Source of the DNA: Flavobacteriales bacterium
GTDB lineage: Bacteria; Bacteroidota; Bacteroidia; Flavobacteriales; BACL11
Length of the DNA: 13,458 nt
Direction of reading: 5' to 3'
Assembly (NCBI GenBank): GCA_002730985.1
Contig: PCBP01000019.1
Location: 2,106 to 15,563, forward strand
A program made the position numbers and the translations under genes. Every line of letters starts with the position of its first letter. Positions within the stretch are counted from its first letter, which is position 1. Shown here piece by piece: positions 1 to 9,519 of this stretch. The notes below the pieces were generated by a model. That model saw only the letters and a program-made list of their open reading frames with translations. It ran no database searches and was not told the DNA's origin.

Positions 1-822
1 ATAATTGATTCTTGGGGGGCCTTGTCTTATTATTCATCTTCTAAAATTACTACTAAAGGAATTTTTGATTTTAGATTTGGTAAAATTGAGGCTAGAATTA
101 AAACTATTGAAGGTGAAGGTTTTTGGCCTGCTTTTTGGATGTTGCCAACTGGAGGTAGCTGGCCTTGTGATGGAGAGATTGATATTATGGAACAGTGGGG
201 AAATAATTATTTAACAAATGCTACAACTGGTGCTGCTCATATTGGCACATGTCCTTATTCTCAATCAACACATTTTTATCAAAGTTTCTCAACTTATATT
301 TCAGCAGGTTCTTATGCGGATGATTTTCATACCTATTCAGTTGTTTGGAAAGAAGACACTATTACATGGTATGTTGACGACATTGAGAAGTTCACTATTA
401 ATCCATCAAGTTATTGGTCAATACCATCTCAACATGCTTGGCCATTTAATTCTAATGACTGGTACTTGATGATTAATTTAGCGATTAAGCAGTCTGGTCC
501 AAATACAAATACTATATTCCCAAATCAGATTGAGATTGATTATGTTAAAGTCTATCAAGAGGGTTTAACCAGTTCTATAAATATTTGTAATAATCAGATG
601 TTTTCTTATATTAGTTCAACAAATGATTTGATATTTTCAAAAGGTATGGACTTGAATAATATTAGAATATTTAATATTGATGGGAAATTAATTCTAGATA
701 AGCAATTAAATGACAGTCATAAAGTTGATGTTAGCTTTATTAGAAATGGAATGTATATAGTTGAGTTACAGGATCTATTTGGCATCAAGAGGAATGATAA
801 AATAATAATTAATAAACATTAA
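1..822 (+). CDS. GH16 endo-beta-glucanase (laminarinase-like) with T9SS sorting domain, 5' partial
   Basis: The reading frame is open from the first base, so the N-terminus lies outside the window; 273 residues are visible. The GH16 active-site motif GEIDIME is intact: bases 175-177 encode the expected nucleophile Glu and 190-192 the acid/base Glu. The extra Met in this motif is the beta-bulge form found in laminarinases, agarases and related GH16 enzymes, not in lichenases. The end of the fold is also recognisable (INLAIK, then EIDYVKVYQ near visible residues 165-187). The last ~81 residues look like a T9SS type A sorting domain ([11 protein letters not shown], then RNGMYIVEL and a basic KIIINK tail), which suggests export across the outer membrane. 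The likely role is endo-cleavage of a beta-1,3- or mixed-linkage glucan outside the cell. Another GH16 specificity is possible. The stop is 4 bases before the permease gene. Confidence 0.93.
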   Translation: MIDSWGALSYYSSSKITTKGIFDFRFGKIEARIKTIEGEGFWPAFWMLPTGGSWPCDGEIDIMEQWGNNYLTNATTGAAHIGTCPYSQSTHFYQSFSTYISAGSYADDFHTYSVVWKEDTITWYVDDIEKFTINPSSYWSIPSQHAWPFNSNDWYLMINLAIKQSGPNTNTIFPNQIEIDYVKVYQEGLTSSINICNNQMFSYISSTNDLIFSKGMDLNNIRIFNIDGKLILDKQLNDSHKVDVSFIRNGMYIVELQDLFGIKRNDKIIINKH

Positions 823-826
823 AATA

Positions 827-2467
827 ATGAGCGAAAATCAAAATCATAAACAAGCCTTATATACATTAGTAAGTGTCTTCTTCTTCTGGGGGTTTATTGC
901 AGCAAGTAATGGGGTTTTTATCCCTTTTTGTAAAACTTACTTTAGTTTAGATCAATTTCAAAGCCAACTTATTGACTTCGCATTTTATGGGGCGTACTAC
1001 ATTGGAGGGTTATTTCTATTTGTATTCTCTAGTATTAGCAACAAAGATATGATGAATGAATGGGGACTTAAAAGTAGTATTGTAAAAGGACTAATGTTAT
1101 CAGCTATAGGAGCTGTAGCTATGGTTATTGCAGTTAATGGTGCATCTCCTAATGACTCCACTGCATTTACATATATTCTTGGTGCTCTTTTTATTGTTGC
1201 ATTAGGATTTTCACTTCAGCAAGCAGCAGCAAATCCATTTGCAATATCATTAGGACATCCAGATAAAGGTTCTCATCGCTTAAATCTAGCTGGAGGTGTC
1301 AACTCTTTTGGTACCGCTATTGGGCCTATTTTAGTCTCTTTAGCTCTTTTTGGTACTGCAGCAAGTGCTAATATTAATTTAGAGGAAGAGATTGCTAATA
1401 ACAGTATAACCCTAACAGTAGTGCAATATTTATATATTGGAGTTGGTATTTTATTTTTGTTAGCAGCAGGTTTGTTTTATTTCTCAAAAAACCTTCCAGA
1501 TGGTAAGCAAGACGCAAGTTTCTTAGGAGCGTCTAAGGCAATGACATCTTTAATTTCAATAACTATAATTCTAATTCTGATTTTCTATCAGGTATTTAGG
1601 CAATATGTAGGTTTAGGTGATGGAGAATCATTGAGTGCTGAATCTGAATCCTTAATTCTCAATTTATCTTTATTAGCTTTAGCTATAGTGGTTGGAGGCC
1701 TGCTAATATCTAATGTGTTCGCAAGAAGAGATTCTAATGGTTGGGGAGCTATGCAATATCCTCAATTGGTTCTGGGTATGCTTGCAATATTTACATATGT
1801 TGGAGTGGAAGTTTCTATACAAAGTAATTTAGGAGAATTATTAAAGACTAGTGCATTTGGGTCACTTAATGATACCCAGATAGCCCCATATATCTCTATG
1901 TATTGGGGAGGCTTAATGATTGGAAGGTGGACAGGAGCAATTACAGTATTTAATCCTTCAGATAAATTAAAGAAATGGTTGTATATTCTTATTCCTTATA
2001 TTGCTTTTGGTATAGTTCTTTCTGTTAATGCGATATCCGGATTTGAAGTAAAGCATCTCTTTGCTTTTGCAATATGTGTTGCAATCCAAATTGCTGGTTT
2101 CTTTATAGGTAAAGATAAACCTGCCTTAACATTAAAAGTTTTTGGTTTCTTAGGTTTATTTGCGATGCTTACTGGTTTATTCACAACAGGTACTGTTGCA
2201 ATATTTGCTTTTTTAAGTGGAGGCCTATTTTGCTCTATTATGTGGCCTTCAATATTCTCTTTAAGTATTAAAGGCTTAGGTAAGTATACTTCTCAAGGAT
2301 CTGCTTTCTTAGTTATGATGATACTTGGTGGCGCTATAATACCGCCAATTCAAGGAAAGTTAGCTGATATTATTGGAATACATGAATCATATTGGGTTAC
2401 TGTATTTTGCTTCTTGTACTTAATTATATTTGCCGAAAAGACTACAAAAATATTTCAGAAATCGTAA
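827..2467 (+). CDS. Sugar MFS permease, FHS (FucP/GluP-like) family
   Basis: This inner-membrane protein of 546 residues probably imports the monosaccharide released by the neighbouring glycosidases, likely glucose, by proton symport as is known for the family. Family hallmarks include [17 protein letters not shown] in helix 1 (about residues 18-34), QQAAANPF (131-138), [19 protein letters not shown] (311-329), YWGGLMIGR (359-367), [14 protein letters not shown] (468-481) and [10 protein letters not shown] (501-510). It is longer than the usual 400-440 residues. Hydrophobic segments near 240-258, 276-296, 408-427 and 436-455 appear to be additional, giving roughly 16 in place of 12. The ATG at 827 follows the GH16 stop by 4 bases and has no Shine-Dalgarno. 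The first helix begins around residue 10, as expected for a full-length permease. The exact sugar cannot be read from the sequence. Confidence 0.9.
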   Translation: MSENQNHKQALYTLVSVFFFWGFIAASNGVFIPFCKTYFSLDQFQSQLIDFAFYGAYYIGGLFLFVFSSISNKDMMNEWGLKSSIVKGLMLSAIGAVAMVIAVNGASPNDSTAFTYILGALFIVALGFSLQQAAANPFAISLGHPDKGSHRLNLAGGVNSFGTAIGPILVSLALFGTAASANINLEEEIANNSITLTVVQYLYIGVGILFLLAAGLFYFSKNLPDGKQDASFLGASKAMTSLISITIILILIFYQVFRQYVGLGDGESLSAESESLILNLSLLALAIVVGGLLISNVFARRDSNGWGAMQYPQLVLGMLAIFTYVGVEVSIQSNLGELLKTSAFGSLNDTQIAPYISMYWGGLMIGRWTGAITVFNPSDKLKKWLYILIPYIAFGIVLSVNAISGFEVKHLFAFAICVAIQIAGFFIGKDKPALTLKVFGFLGLFAMLTGLFTTGTVAIFAFLSGGLFCSIMWPSIFSLSIKGLGKYTSQGSAFLVMMILGGAIIPPIQGKLADIIGIHESYWVTVFCFLYLIIFAEKTTKIFQKS

Positions 2468-4810
2468 ATGAATCATAATAAACCAAAAAAAGTACTTATA
2501 GCAATACTTGCTTCCTTAGTCTTATTTGTATTGTATTTTTTTAGCAATGCTAATCATGATACTAATCTACAGCATTACACCTTTAATTTAAGTAGTGAAA
2601 ATAATGAAAAGATAGAAGATATTATTGATAATATGACAATAGAGGAGAAAGTAGGACAAACTTGTCAAATTACCTTAGATGCGATATTAAAGAAGGATTC
2701 ATTAGGTACACTTATAGAACCTCATCAGATAGATAAGCAAAAATTAGATAGAGCCATATTAGAATACAAGATAGGCTCTGTATTGAATGTATCTAATCAT
2801 ACTTTTAGTTTAGAGAAATGGCGCACAATCATTAATGATATTCAGACTGCTGCATTAACATCAAATCATAAGATCCCTGTGATTTATGGTGTAGATGCTA
2901 TTCATGGTGCTACATATATCCAGAATAGCACTCTCTTTCCACAAGAAATTGGCTTAGCTGCAACTTGGGATACCTCCCATGCTAGGATAATGGGAAAAAT
3001 TACTGCATATGAAACAAGAGCCTCTGGAGTTCCTTGGAATTTTTCACCTGTCTTAGATCTAGGGAGGACACCAATTTGGTCTAGATTCTTTGAGACTTTA
3101 GGTGAGGACGTATACCTAGCTAAGGTTATGGGAAAATCTATTGTTGATGGCTATCAAGGAGATGGTAGTATTGATAATTATCATGTAGCAGCTTGTCTTA
3201 AACATTATGTGGGTTATAGTTTCCCAACCAGTGGGAGAGATAGGACGCCAGCTCTTATTCCAAGAAGGACAATGGAAGAATATTATTTACCTCCTTTTAA
3301 AGAAGCTATTGATGCTGGTGCTTTAACAGTTATGATAAATAGCGGTGAAGTAAATGGTATACCAGGTCATGCAAATAAGTACTTAATTACGGAAGTTCTG
3401 AAAGAAACCTGGGGTTTTTCTGGATTTACAGTTTCAGATTGGGAAGATTTTATTAACTTACATAAAATAGCGCAGACAGATTCCACATTAAAGGATGCTA
3501 TTGCAACTGCAATAAATGCCGGTGTTGATATGAGTATGGTTCCAAATAACCCTGAATACAAGCGTTATTGTAAGTTGTTTATTGAATTGGTAAATGAGGG
3601 TAGAGTTAAGGAGCATCGTTTAAATGATGCTGTTAGAAGGATCTTAAGAGTAAAATTTCATTTAGGATTAATTAATGATATCTGGATTCCAGTTTCTGAC
3701 GATTATTCTAAATTTGGATCCCAGGAATATAGAGATGCCGCATATAATGCTGCAGCAGAATCAATTACATTATTAAAGAATAAGAATAGTTTACTTCCTT
3801 TGTCATCTGATAGATCCATTTTAATTATTGGGCCAGCAGCAAATAGTTTAAACTGTTTAAATGGTGCATGGACTCATACATGGCAAGGTCTAGATGAATC
3901 TTATAATAATAACTATCCAACAATAAAAGGTGCTATTGAACAAAGATTTAATAAAGTGAGCTACTTTGAAGGGTCAAAAATGATCATGAAAGATGGGGAT
4001 GAAGTAGATGTTGTATCTAGTGATCTTCAAGTTGCTGTAAATAATGCAAAATATTCAGATGTCGCGATTGTTTGCTTGGGAGAGCTTCCCTCTACAGAAA
4101 GGCCGGGTGATATTTCCACATTAGATTTGCCAAATGAGCAGCAATTAATTATTAAGGAATTAAGTAAAGTTGGTATACCAATTATCTTAGTCCTTGTAGA
4201 AGGAAGGCCTAAAATTATTAGAGAGATTGAGCCATTATCAGATGCAATATTACAAGCATATCTACCAGGTGATCAAGGAGCGTCTGCTATAGTAGATGTA
4301 TTATGTGGAGATATTAATCCTTCTGGTAAATTACCTTATACATATCCTAGATATAATGGTGTGATTATGCACTATGATTATAAGCAGTCTGAGTTACTAA
4401 ATGGTAATACTTGGAAGAACGATTTTTATAATCCGCAATGGGATTTTGGTTTTGGTTTGAGTTACACGAATTTTAAATATTCTAATATGCAGATAGGTAG
4501 TAATGAGTTGTTTTCTCATGAAGAGTTAACAATTTCGGTTGATGTAACTAATACAGGAGAAATTAGAGGAAAAGAGGTCGTACAATTATATATTAGAGAT
4601 CATTATGCAAGTGTATCACCTTGCTTGAAGAAATTAAAAAGGTTTGTAAAGATTGAATTAGAGCCTTCAGAGACAAAAAAGGTTGAGTTTAGAATTAGTG
4701 AAAAAGATCTGCAATTTTATGGAGTCAATAATGAGTGGATAACAGAACAAGGTAAATTTAGTGTTATAATAGATAAGCAATCTAAAGATTTTAATTTTAA
4801 GAATGAATGA
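2468..4810 (+). CDS. GH3 beta-glucosidase, membrane-anchored or periplasmic
   Basis: This is a 780-residue exo-acting beta-glucosidase of the BglX type, predicted to release glucose from oligosaccharides. Domain order: hydrophobic N-terminal segment (residues ~8-26), GH3 TIM barrel (~45-400), GH3 C-terminal alpha/beta sandwich (~430-660) and a fibronectin-III-like domain (~686-770). Visible motifs are GVDAIHG with substrate-binding Asp143, LKHYVGYS with Lys245-His246, and GFTVSDW with nucleophile Asp324 (bases 3437-3439). By analogy with barley ExoI, Glu544 in TERPGD is the candidate acid/base. No lipobox follows the hydrophobic segment, and the residues after it (SNANHD) make a weak cleavage site, so it may be an uncleaved inner-membrane anchor facing the periplasm. 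The ATG directly abuts the permease stop. Its end overlaps the next gene by 4 bases (ATGA), a sign of translational coupling. The family call is firm; linkage preference is inferred from the GH16 neighbour. Confidence 0.95.
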   Translation: MNHNKPKKVLIAILASLVLFVLYFFSNANHDTNLQHYTFNLSSENNEKIEDIIDNMTIEEKVGQTCQITLDAILKKDSLGTLIEPHQIDKQKLDRAILEYKIGSVLNVSNHTFSLEKWRTIINDIQTAALTSNHKIPVIYGVDAIHGATYIQNSTLFPQEIGLAATWDTSHARIMGKITAYETRASGVPWNFSPVLDLGRTPIWSRFFETLGEDVYLAKVMGKSIVDGYQGDGSIDNYHVAACLKHYVGYSFPTSGRDRTPALIPRRTMEEYYLPPFKEAIDAGALTVMINSGEVNGIPGHANKYLITEVLKETWGFSGFTVSDWEDFINLHKIAQTDSTLKDAIATAINAGVDMSMVPNNPEYKRYCKLFIELVNEGRVKEHRLNDAVRRILRVKFHLGLINDIWIPVSDDYSKFGSQEYRDAAYNAAAESITLLKNKNSLLPLSSDRSILIIGPAANSLNCLNGAWTHTWQGLDESYNNNYPTIKGAIEQRFNKVSYFEGSKMIMKDGDEVDVVSSDLQVAVNNAKYSDVAIVCLGELPSTERPGDISTLDLPNEQQLIIKELSKVGIPIILVLVEGRPKIIREIEPLSDAILQAYLPGDQGASAIVDVLCGDINPSGKLPYTYPRYNGVIMHYDYKQSELLNGNTWKNDFYNPQWDFGFGLSYTNFKYSNMQIGSNELFSHEELTISVDVTNTGEIRGKEVVQLYIRDHYASVSPCLKKLKRFVKIELEPSETKKVEFRISEKDLQFYGVNNEWITEQGKFSVIIDKQSKDFNFKNE

Positions 4811-6804
4811 GTTTAGCTAGACATTTTCTGCAATATTTCTTAGTGTTATTTTTAATTATGGCTACTTCATTTATGTCTTTTGCTCAAGATGAAACTAAGA
4901 TTACTCCATTTCAAAGTACTCCCCTAAGTATTAAGGATCCAATTTTAAATTTAAGAATGGGAGGGTATTTTAGATTTTTAGGATATGTGCGTAATTTTCA
5001 AGATATGTATGACCTTGATATTCCCAATTATTACTCAGGGGAATATCCACAATCTACAACAATAGGTATTGGTACAGGTTATCGTGAACCAATGATGATG
5101 CTTTCTATTTCTGGGAAAGCCAGTAAGAATGTGAATTTTGGCACTGATTTAATGTTAAATAGCCCTTTTAATGGAACATATGATAATAATAGTATAGCTA
5201 TGTATCTCGGATCAAATGTGTATTCAACCATTCATTCTGAAATAGGAAATTTTGCTTTACATGCAGGAGGAATAAAGTGGTATAGACAAAGTAAATTAAC
5301 AGCATGGGCAGAAGAGGGTTATTTACGATATAGTCTTTTTGAACGAGCTCCATATGATCCGTTAACTAAGAATGTAGCAGATCGATATAGTGATTATTAT
5401 GGAAAAGGCTCTATTTCTCAAGATCTACGCTTTGGCAATATTGCTTTTCAAGGTATTACACTTTCAGGTTCTGGTATTAAGGGTCCTAATAGTTCATTAT
5501 TTTCCTTTCAATCTATTTTGGGTAAAACACAGAATAATATTGGAGAGTTGGTTTCCTTTGGTAAAGATGATTATGCTACTGGATTAAGAGTTAATAATGA
5601 TTTAAGTGATGGCTCAAATTTTGCATATAATTATTTTGCCTCTATAACAGCAACCGATTCTGTCAAGAATAACTATCGTAAGTTTTCAATTAATACCTTG
5701 GAGTTCAACTTTGAGTTACAGAAGATAGAATTCTCTGGTGAGTTAGGAATTGGCAGCTATCAAAGTTATTTAGTTGATAAACAAACAGGCGGATTATTTG
5801 TAATAAATTTTGCTATCCCTAGAGAATACTCATTCATTCCATTTAAACTGCAATATTCTAAAATTGCACCAGAAGCAGTTAATGTTAATTCTTCATTTCA
5901 AAACACTTCAGTTGTTGATCTTGTAAATACAACAGTTATTGAAGAGGGAGCCGATGCAACAATTCTAAGTTCTTTTGGGGGGCCAATAAATAGTTTAGGT
6001 TATTTAGCTAATAATAGAGAGGGTTTGAGTTTAAATACAGAATTTAATATTGGTAATTTATTTGTTTCTGGTGGTTTTGGCTTTTATTCTGAGTTAGAGA
6101 GAATTAATACTAATTTTTCATATAGTCATAATACAAATGGCTTGATGCTCTCTAGGATCTCTTATTTTAGTTCAGGATATGGTCCTTATAAACAGTTCAA
6201 TTCTTATTATAGGGGAGTTTTTGAAAATGTAAATATTTTAGATAGTTTGTATATTAATGATAGTACAGTAGTTTCTAGTGGATTGGTTGACACAAATGGC
6301 TTGCCACTTTTTGATAAGTTCTACTGTTCTTCTGACTTGCATCTAAAATATATGACTAAATTATTTGGCAAGAATATGTACTTTTTCTCTCTTACAAATT
6401 ACAATACAGCACAGGATTTCTTTAGCGTCTTACCTGTTGTAAATTCTACTGCATTCATTAGACATTTTAATCAGCAGTTTGATATATGTTATGAATTAGG
6501 TAAAAGAACTACTTTAGTCTTAAAATATGGAATGGAAAGAGTTTTAGGAAATAGATATACTGATGTTGATAATGCCGATCCATATCCTTTAGACAACACG
6601 TGGGGTGTTACTGAGGATTACATACCATCTTATAAACCAAGAAATCAATTCGGAAATTTTCTTGGTTTTGGCTTTGATGTTAAATTAAATGAAGGGGCAT
6701 ATTTATTTCTAAGGCATGCTGCTTTTCATTATTATGATAAAAGCTTCTCAGCAACTAATATTAAAGGAAGTGAATCGACTATTGAACTAAAAATTAATTT
6801 CTGA
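4807..6804 (+). CDS. Outer-membrane beta-barrel-like protein, function unknown
   Basis: I do not recognise a named family. The protein has 665 residues. A clear signal peptide (hydrophobic core at residues ~9-22, probable cleavage after SFA at residue 26) is followed by Gln. The mature part is rich in Gly, aromatic residues, Asn and Ser, with many alternating polar/hydrophobic strands. It ends in ELKINF, a C-terminal Phe typical of outer-membrane barrels. There is no N-terminal plug or TonB box and the length is well short of a SusC (~1000 residues), so it is not a SusC-type transporter. There is also no T9SS tail and no lipobox. Lying between the GH3 enzyme and a second barrel-like gene, it may act as an oligosaccharide channel or as a glycan-binding outer-membrane protein; this is inference. 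The start overlaps the GH3 stop by 4 bases. Confidence 0.8.
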   Translation: MSLARHFLQYFLVLFLIMATSFMSFAQDETKITPFQSTPLSIKDPILNLRMGGYFRFLGYVRNFQDMYDLDIPNYYSGEYPQSTTIGIGTGYREPMMMLSISGKASKNVNFGTDLMLNSPFNGTYDNNSIAMYLGSNVYSTIHSEIGNFALHAGGIKWYRQSKLTAWAEEGYLRYSLFERAPYDPLTKNVADRYSDYYGKGSISQDLRFGNIAFQGITLSGSGIKGPNSSLFSFQSILGKTQNNIGELVSFGKDDYATGLRVNNDLSDGSNFAYNYFASITATDSVKNNYRKFSINTLEFNFELQKIEFSGELGIGSYQSYLVDKQTGGLFVINFAIPREYSFIPFKLQYSKIAPEAVNVNSSFQNTSVVDLVNTTVIEEGADATILSSFGGPINSLGYLANNREGLSLNTEFNIGNLFVSGGFGFYSELERINTNFSYSHNTNGLMLSRISYFSSGYGPYKQFNSYYRGVFENVNILDSLYINDSTVVSSGLVDTNGLPLFDKFYCSSDLHLKYMTKLFGKNMYFFSLTNYNTAQDFFSVLPVVNSTAFIRHFNQQFDICYELGKRTTLVLKYGMERVLGNRYTDVDNADPYPLDNTWGVTEDYIPSYKPRNQFGNFLGFGFDVKLNEGAYLFLRHAAFHYYDKSFSATNIKGSESTIELKINF

Positions 6805-8510
6805 TGAAAAAAATACATTTATACTGTTTTGTCTATTTTTTGTTTCTGCCATTGCTTGCACAATCTCAAGTTAAATCAAAGATATGGTATGATGGGAATA
6901 CTCGAGTTATGTACAATAGAGATGCATTAGAAGGAGTTTTGAAAGAAACAGACACTGTATCAACAAGAAGTAATGGATCAGGTTTTACGATAGTAGATTT
7001 AGGACTTCATTTTACACCAATTTCTGATATTGAGATTTCATCAGAGATAAGATTAAGGAATGAGTTTGGTGGTATGTGGGGAAATAGAAGTCAGGTGGAA
7101 TTAAGAACATTGTCTGCAAAAGGAGTAGTTAATAATAAGATAGCATTTAGTGTTGGAGATTTGTATTTGAAGCAAACTAAATTTACTTTGTATAACTATG
7201 ACCAGGAGTTCTCATTATATGAACCTTCTGTTTTTAAATTTTATAGAGATTTTATTAATTATGAGAATTTTTATCAATCTAATCATTGGAGATTGCAGGG
7301 ATTTCAATCTAACTTTTCATATAACATGTATAATCTAATTGAGCAAATTGATATTGATGGCTTTACCGCCAGAGTTAGAGGTTTAGAATGGTTAGGTGAC
7401 CCAGAGTTATTAATACTCGGAGGTTCTGCTGTATTTCGTTTAAATAATAAGTTTAATATTGGCTCGCACTACATAAATAGCTTTGAAGTTAGATCATCTG
7501 CTAATACAACAGTTGCATATCATAATCCTGTTCTTAATATTCAATTGTCCTATTCAGGTGTGTCTAAGGGTATCCCTTATAAAGCATTATTAGAAGGAGG
7601 ATTTTCAAAAAGAGGTTGGGATGGAGATTCTTTAGCACCTGAGATTAAAGGTAACTTTATTAAAGGGTCAATATATTCAGAAAGTGAAAAAGGAATTTTT
7701 AATATGGAATTCAGATATGTTGATACAGATTTTAGAAGCATAGGGGCCCAAACAAGAAGAGTCGATTATAATAATATAAATACTACTTACCCTTACTATT
7801 CAAATAATTACACACAAAGAAAGGTGACTATGTTAGATATTATGTCTGATCCAAATATTTACAATCAGAGTTTGTCTACCTCTTTAATGAATTATAATCC
7901 AATGTATAGTGCTGTTTCTCCTTATGGAGATGCTACTCCTAATAGGGTTGGTCTGATAGCTCAGATTCAGAAAGTAGATATAACAGATTTCTTTAGTGCT
8001 AAACTGCAGTCGCAATATTTCTCAGAAGTAATAGGACAAGGAACAACTGAGAAGAGACGTTATAATAAATCTGCTGTTTATTCTTCCATTGATTTAGACA
8101 GGACACTATCTCTTAAGAATAGTGTTATTATTGAAGGTAGTATGGACGTTGAGATGGTAAAAAGGGGAGGTAATGATTTTGAGAAGATTGATTTTAGCAG
8201 CATATTATATAGCGGTTCTATCTTGATTGAGCTTATTAAAGACTTAAAGATAGTTGCTGGTGCTAAGATATTTTCTGTAGATGGTAATGAGTTTGTTGCA
8301 GAAAGAGATATATACGATCAGATTAATGATTATGAGAATAAGTCTTATGATAGTAAGGAAACTGTTTTAATTGGTGGATTACAATATCACTTTACTGATG
8401 AGATCTATTTTACTATGCAGTATAATCAATTTAATGTCTTGGATAATACCAATATTCAGGACGAGTTTAATATGGGAAGACTAATCTTTATGTTTAATAT
8501 GAATCTATAA
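6804..8510 (+). CDS. Second outer-membrane beta-barrel-like protein, function unknown
   Basis: This is a 568-residue protein with a signal peptide (MKK start, hydrophobic core to about residue 19, then QSQ). The mature part shows amphipathic alternation, for example IVDLGLHFTPISDIEISSEI and the closing strands around EIYFTMQYNQFNVL and GRLIFMFNMNL. It ends in Leu after an aromatic- and Met-rich final strand, consistent with a barrel. I cannot assign a family. It shares the overall design of the upstream barrel gene but I see no convincing residue-level identity, so close paralogy is unproven. There is no plug domain, lipobox or T9SS tail. The start overlaps the previous stop by one base (TGATG), which suggests coupled translation and a joint role. 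Candidate roles are porin, surface glycan-binding barrel, or a scaffold for the lipoproteins encoded next. Confidence 0.78.
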   Translation: MKKIHLYCFVYFLFLPLLAQSQVKSKIWYDGNTRVMYNRDALEGVLKETDTVSTRSNGSGFTIVDLGLHFTPISDIEISSEIRLRNEFGGMWGNRSQVELRTLSAKGVVNNKIAFSVGDLYLKQTKFTLYNYDQEFSLYEPSVFKFYRDFINYENFYQSNHWRLQGFQSNFSYNMYNLIEQIDIDGFTARVRGLEWLGDPELLILGGSAVFRLNNKFNIGSHYINSFEVRSSANTTVAYHNPVLNIQLSYSGVSKGIPYKALLEGGFSKRGWDGDSLAPEIKGNFIKGSIYSESEKGIFNMEFRYVDTDFRSIGAQTRRVDYNNINTTYPYYSNNYTQRKVTMLDIMSDPNIYNQSLSTSLMNYNPMYSAVSPYGDATPNRVGLIAQIQKVDITDFFSAKLQSQYFSEVIGQGTTEKRRYNKSAVYSSIDLDRTLSLKNSVIIEGSMDVEMVKRGGNDFEKIDFSSILYSGSILIELIKDLKIVAGAKIFSVDGNEFVAERDIYDQINDYENKSYDSKETVLIGGLQYHFTDEIYFTMQYNQFNVLDNTNIQDEFNMGRLIFMFNMNL

Positions 8511-8514
8511 TATT

Positions 8515-9516
8515 ATGAAAAACTTGAAATTTTTGTTATTAACTGTGCCATTCTTTTTTATTTCTTGTGAGAAAGATAAAATAGAAGGTCCTAGTTTAAA
8601 TGATTTGTATGGGGAATTAACAATTCTTGAGCCTTTAGTCGTTATGGGTGATAGCGCTGACTTTAGTGTTGGTGAGAATATATATTTTACTGCTTCTTTT
8701 TCAAAACAGGTTGATTGGAAGATAAAAATAGAGGGATTGTATTCAGGTTCTATTAAAATTATTTCTGGCAAATCAGATATTATTAATCAATCTAATTCAC
8801 TTTGGAATGGAGAGTCCTCACTACTTCCTTTCTTTACTGTTGAAGATTGTAATATAGAGTTGACTTTTGAGATGCATGATGACACTATAAATAGCCAATT
8901 AAAGATACAGGGAGCAAAAGAGTACAATGATGAGAGTACAGTATTAATTACAGATTTTGAGAATGGATTTAACCCTAATTTTACTGGTTTTTTTCAAGCA
9001 GGATGTACTAAGGCATTAGCCACAGGGGAGTCTGGGCAGGGGCTTAATCATCTCCAACAGTTTGGAACGTGTGATTGGGATTGGCTAATTGGTTATATTG
9101 ATTATTACGCAAGTTTCTGGTTTAATGAGAACACTTTAGTAAGTGATGCTAGTCAGGTTTATTTTAATATTATGATAAATGGTGATAGTACAATCTCGCA
9201 AATTGCTGGTGTACCTAATTCATTATTTAAATTAGAGTTCTATGAAGATGAGAATGGAGATGGTTACTATGATGCAAGCTCTGAAGACAGATATGACTAT
9301 GAATTTGAAGTAGACTGGAAGGGATGGCGCATGATTTCTATCTGCTATAATGATGTTGAGAAATTAGTTTTATCTGCTAATGGGGGGGATGGCATAAGAA
9401 ATCCATCTGAGATATCTAATATTCGCACTCTACTACTTGCAAATCCAGAGTCTGGCTTTGCAAAAGCTGATGTAGATTTTTTAATTTGGAGTATTGGGGC
9501 ACCAATTTTGAATTAA
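8515..9516 (+). CDS. Surface-type lipoprotein with Ig-like and jelly-roll (CBM-like) domains
   Basis: The protein has 333 residues. A type II signal peptide ends in FFIS with lipidated Cys18, followed by Glu-Lys-Asp, an acidic stretch of the kind linked to surface export in Bacteroidota. Residues ~25-135 look like an all-beta Ig-like domain. Residues ~142-333 resemble CBM11/CIA30-type jelly rolls: an opening VLITDFENGF, a CDWDW motif at 186-190, VDWKGWRMISICYND at 267-280, and a final strand ADVDFLIWS. No catalytic motif is visible, so a surface glycan-binding protein is the best guess. Cys164 and Cys186 match, in position and in the C-x-W context, the Cys pairs in the repeats of the next gene, which suggests shared ancestry. 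It starts 4 bases after the barrel gene. Ligand and binding are inferred only. Confidence 0.8.
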   Translation: MKNLKFLLLTVPFFFISCEKDKIEGPSLNDLYGELTILEPLVVMGDSADFSVGENIYFTASFSKQVDWKIKIEGLYSGSIKIISGKSDIINQSNSLWNGESSLLPFFTVEDCNIELTFEMHDDTINSQLKIQGAKEYNDESTVLITDFENGFNPNFTGFFQAGCTKALATGESGQGLNHLQQFGTCDWDWLIGYIDYYASFWFNENTLVSDASQVYFNIMINGDSTISQIAGVPNSLFKLEFYEDENGDGYYDASSEDRYDYEFEVDWKGWRMISICYNDVEKLVLSANGGDGIRNPSEISNIRTLLLANPESGFAKADVDFLIWSIGAPILN

Positions 9517-9519
9517 TAG

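Noticed and set aside
1996..2184. A 62-codon minus-strand frame inside the permease gene.
   Set aside because: It is antisense to conserved transmembrane helices and has no support as a gene.
4807..8510. Possible SusC-like TonB-dependent transporter split into two genes.
   Set aside because: Neither protein has a plug or TonB box, each has its own signal peptide and its own barrel-like end, and the junction is a coupling overlap rather than a frameshift.
8505..8771. An 88-codon open frame on the minus strand.
   Set aside because: It lies antisense to the start of a lipoprotein gene with a clear lipobox, and its product shows no recognisable motif.
9382..9388. G7 homopolymer in an AT-rich gene (with G6 runs at 14-19 and 5977-5982), a possible slippage or phase-variation tract.
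   Set aside because: All three encode Gly-Gly or similar pairs within intact frames, and one run per gene of this length is weak evidence for phase variation.
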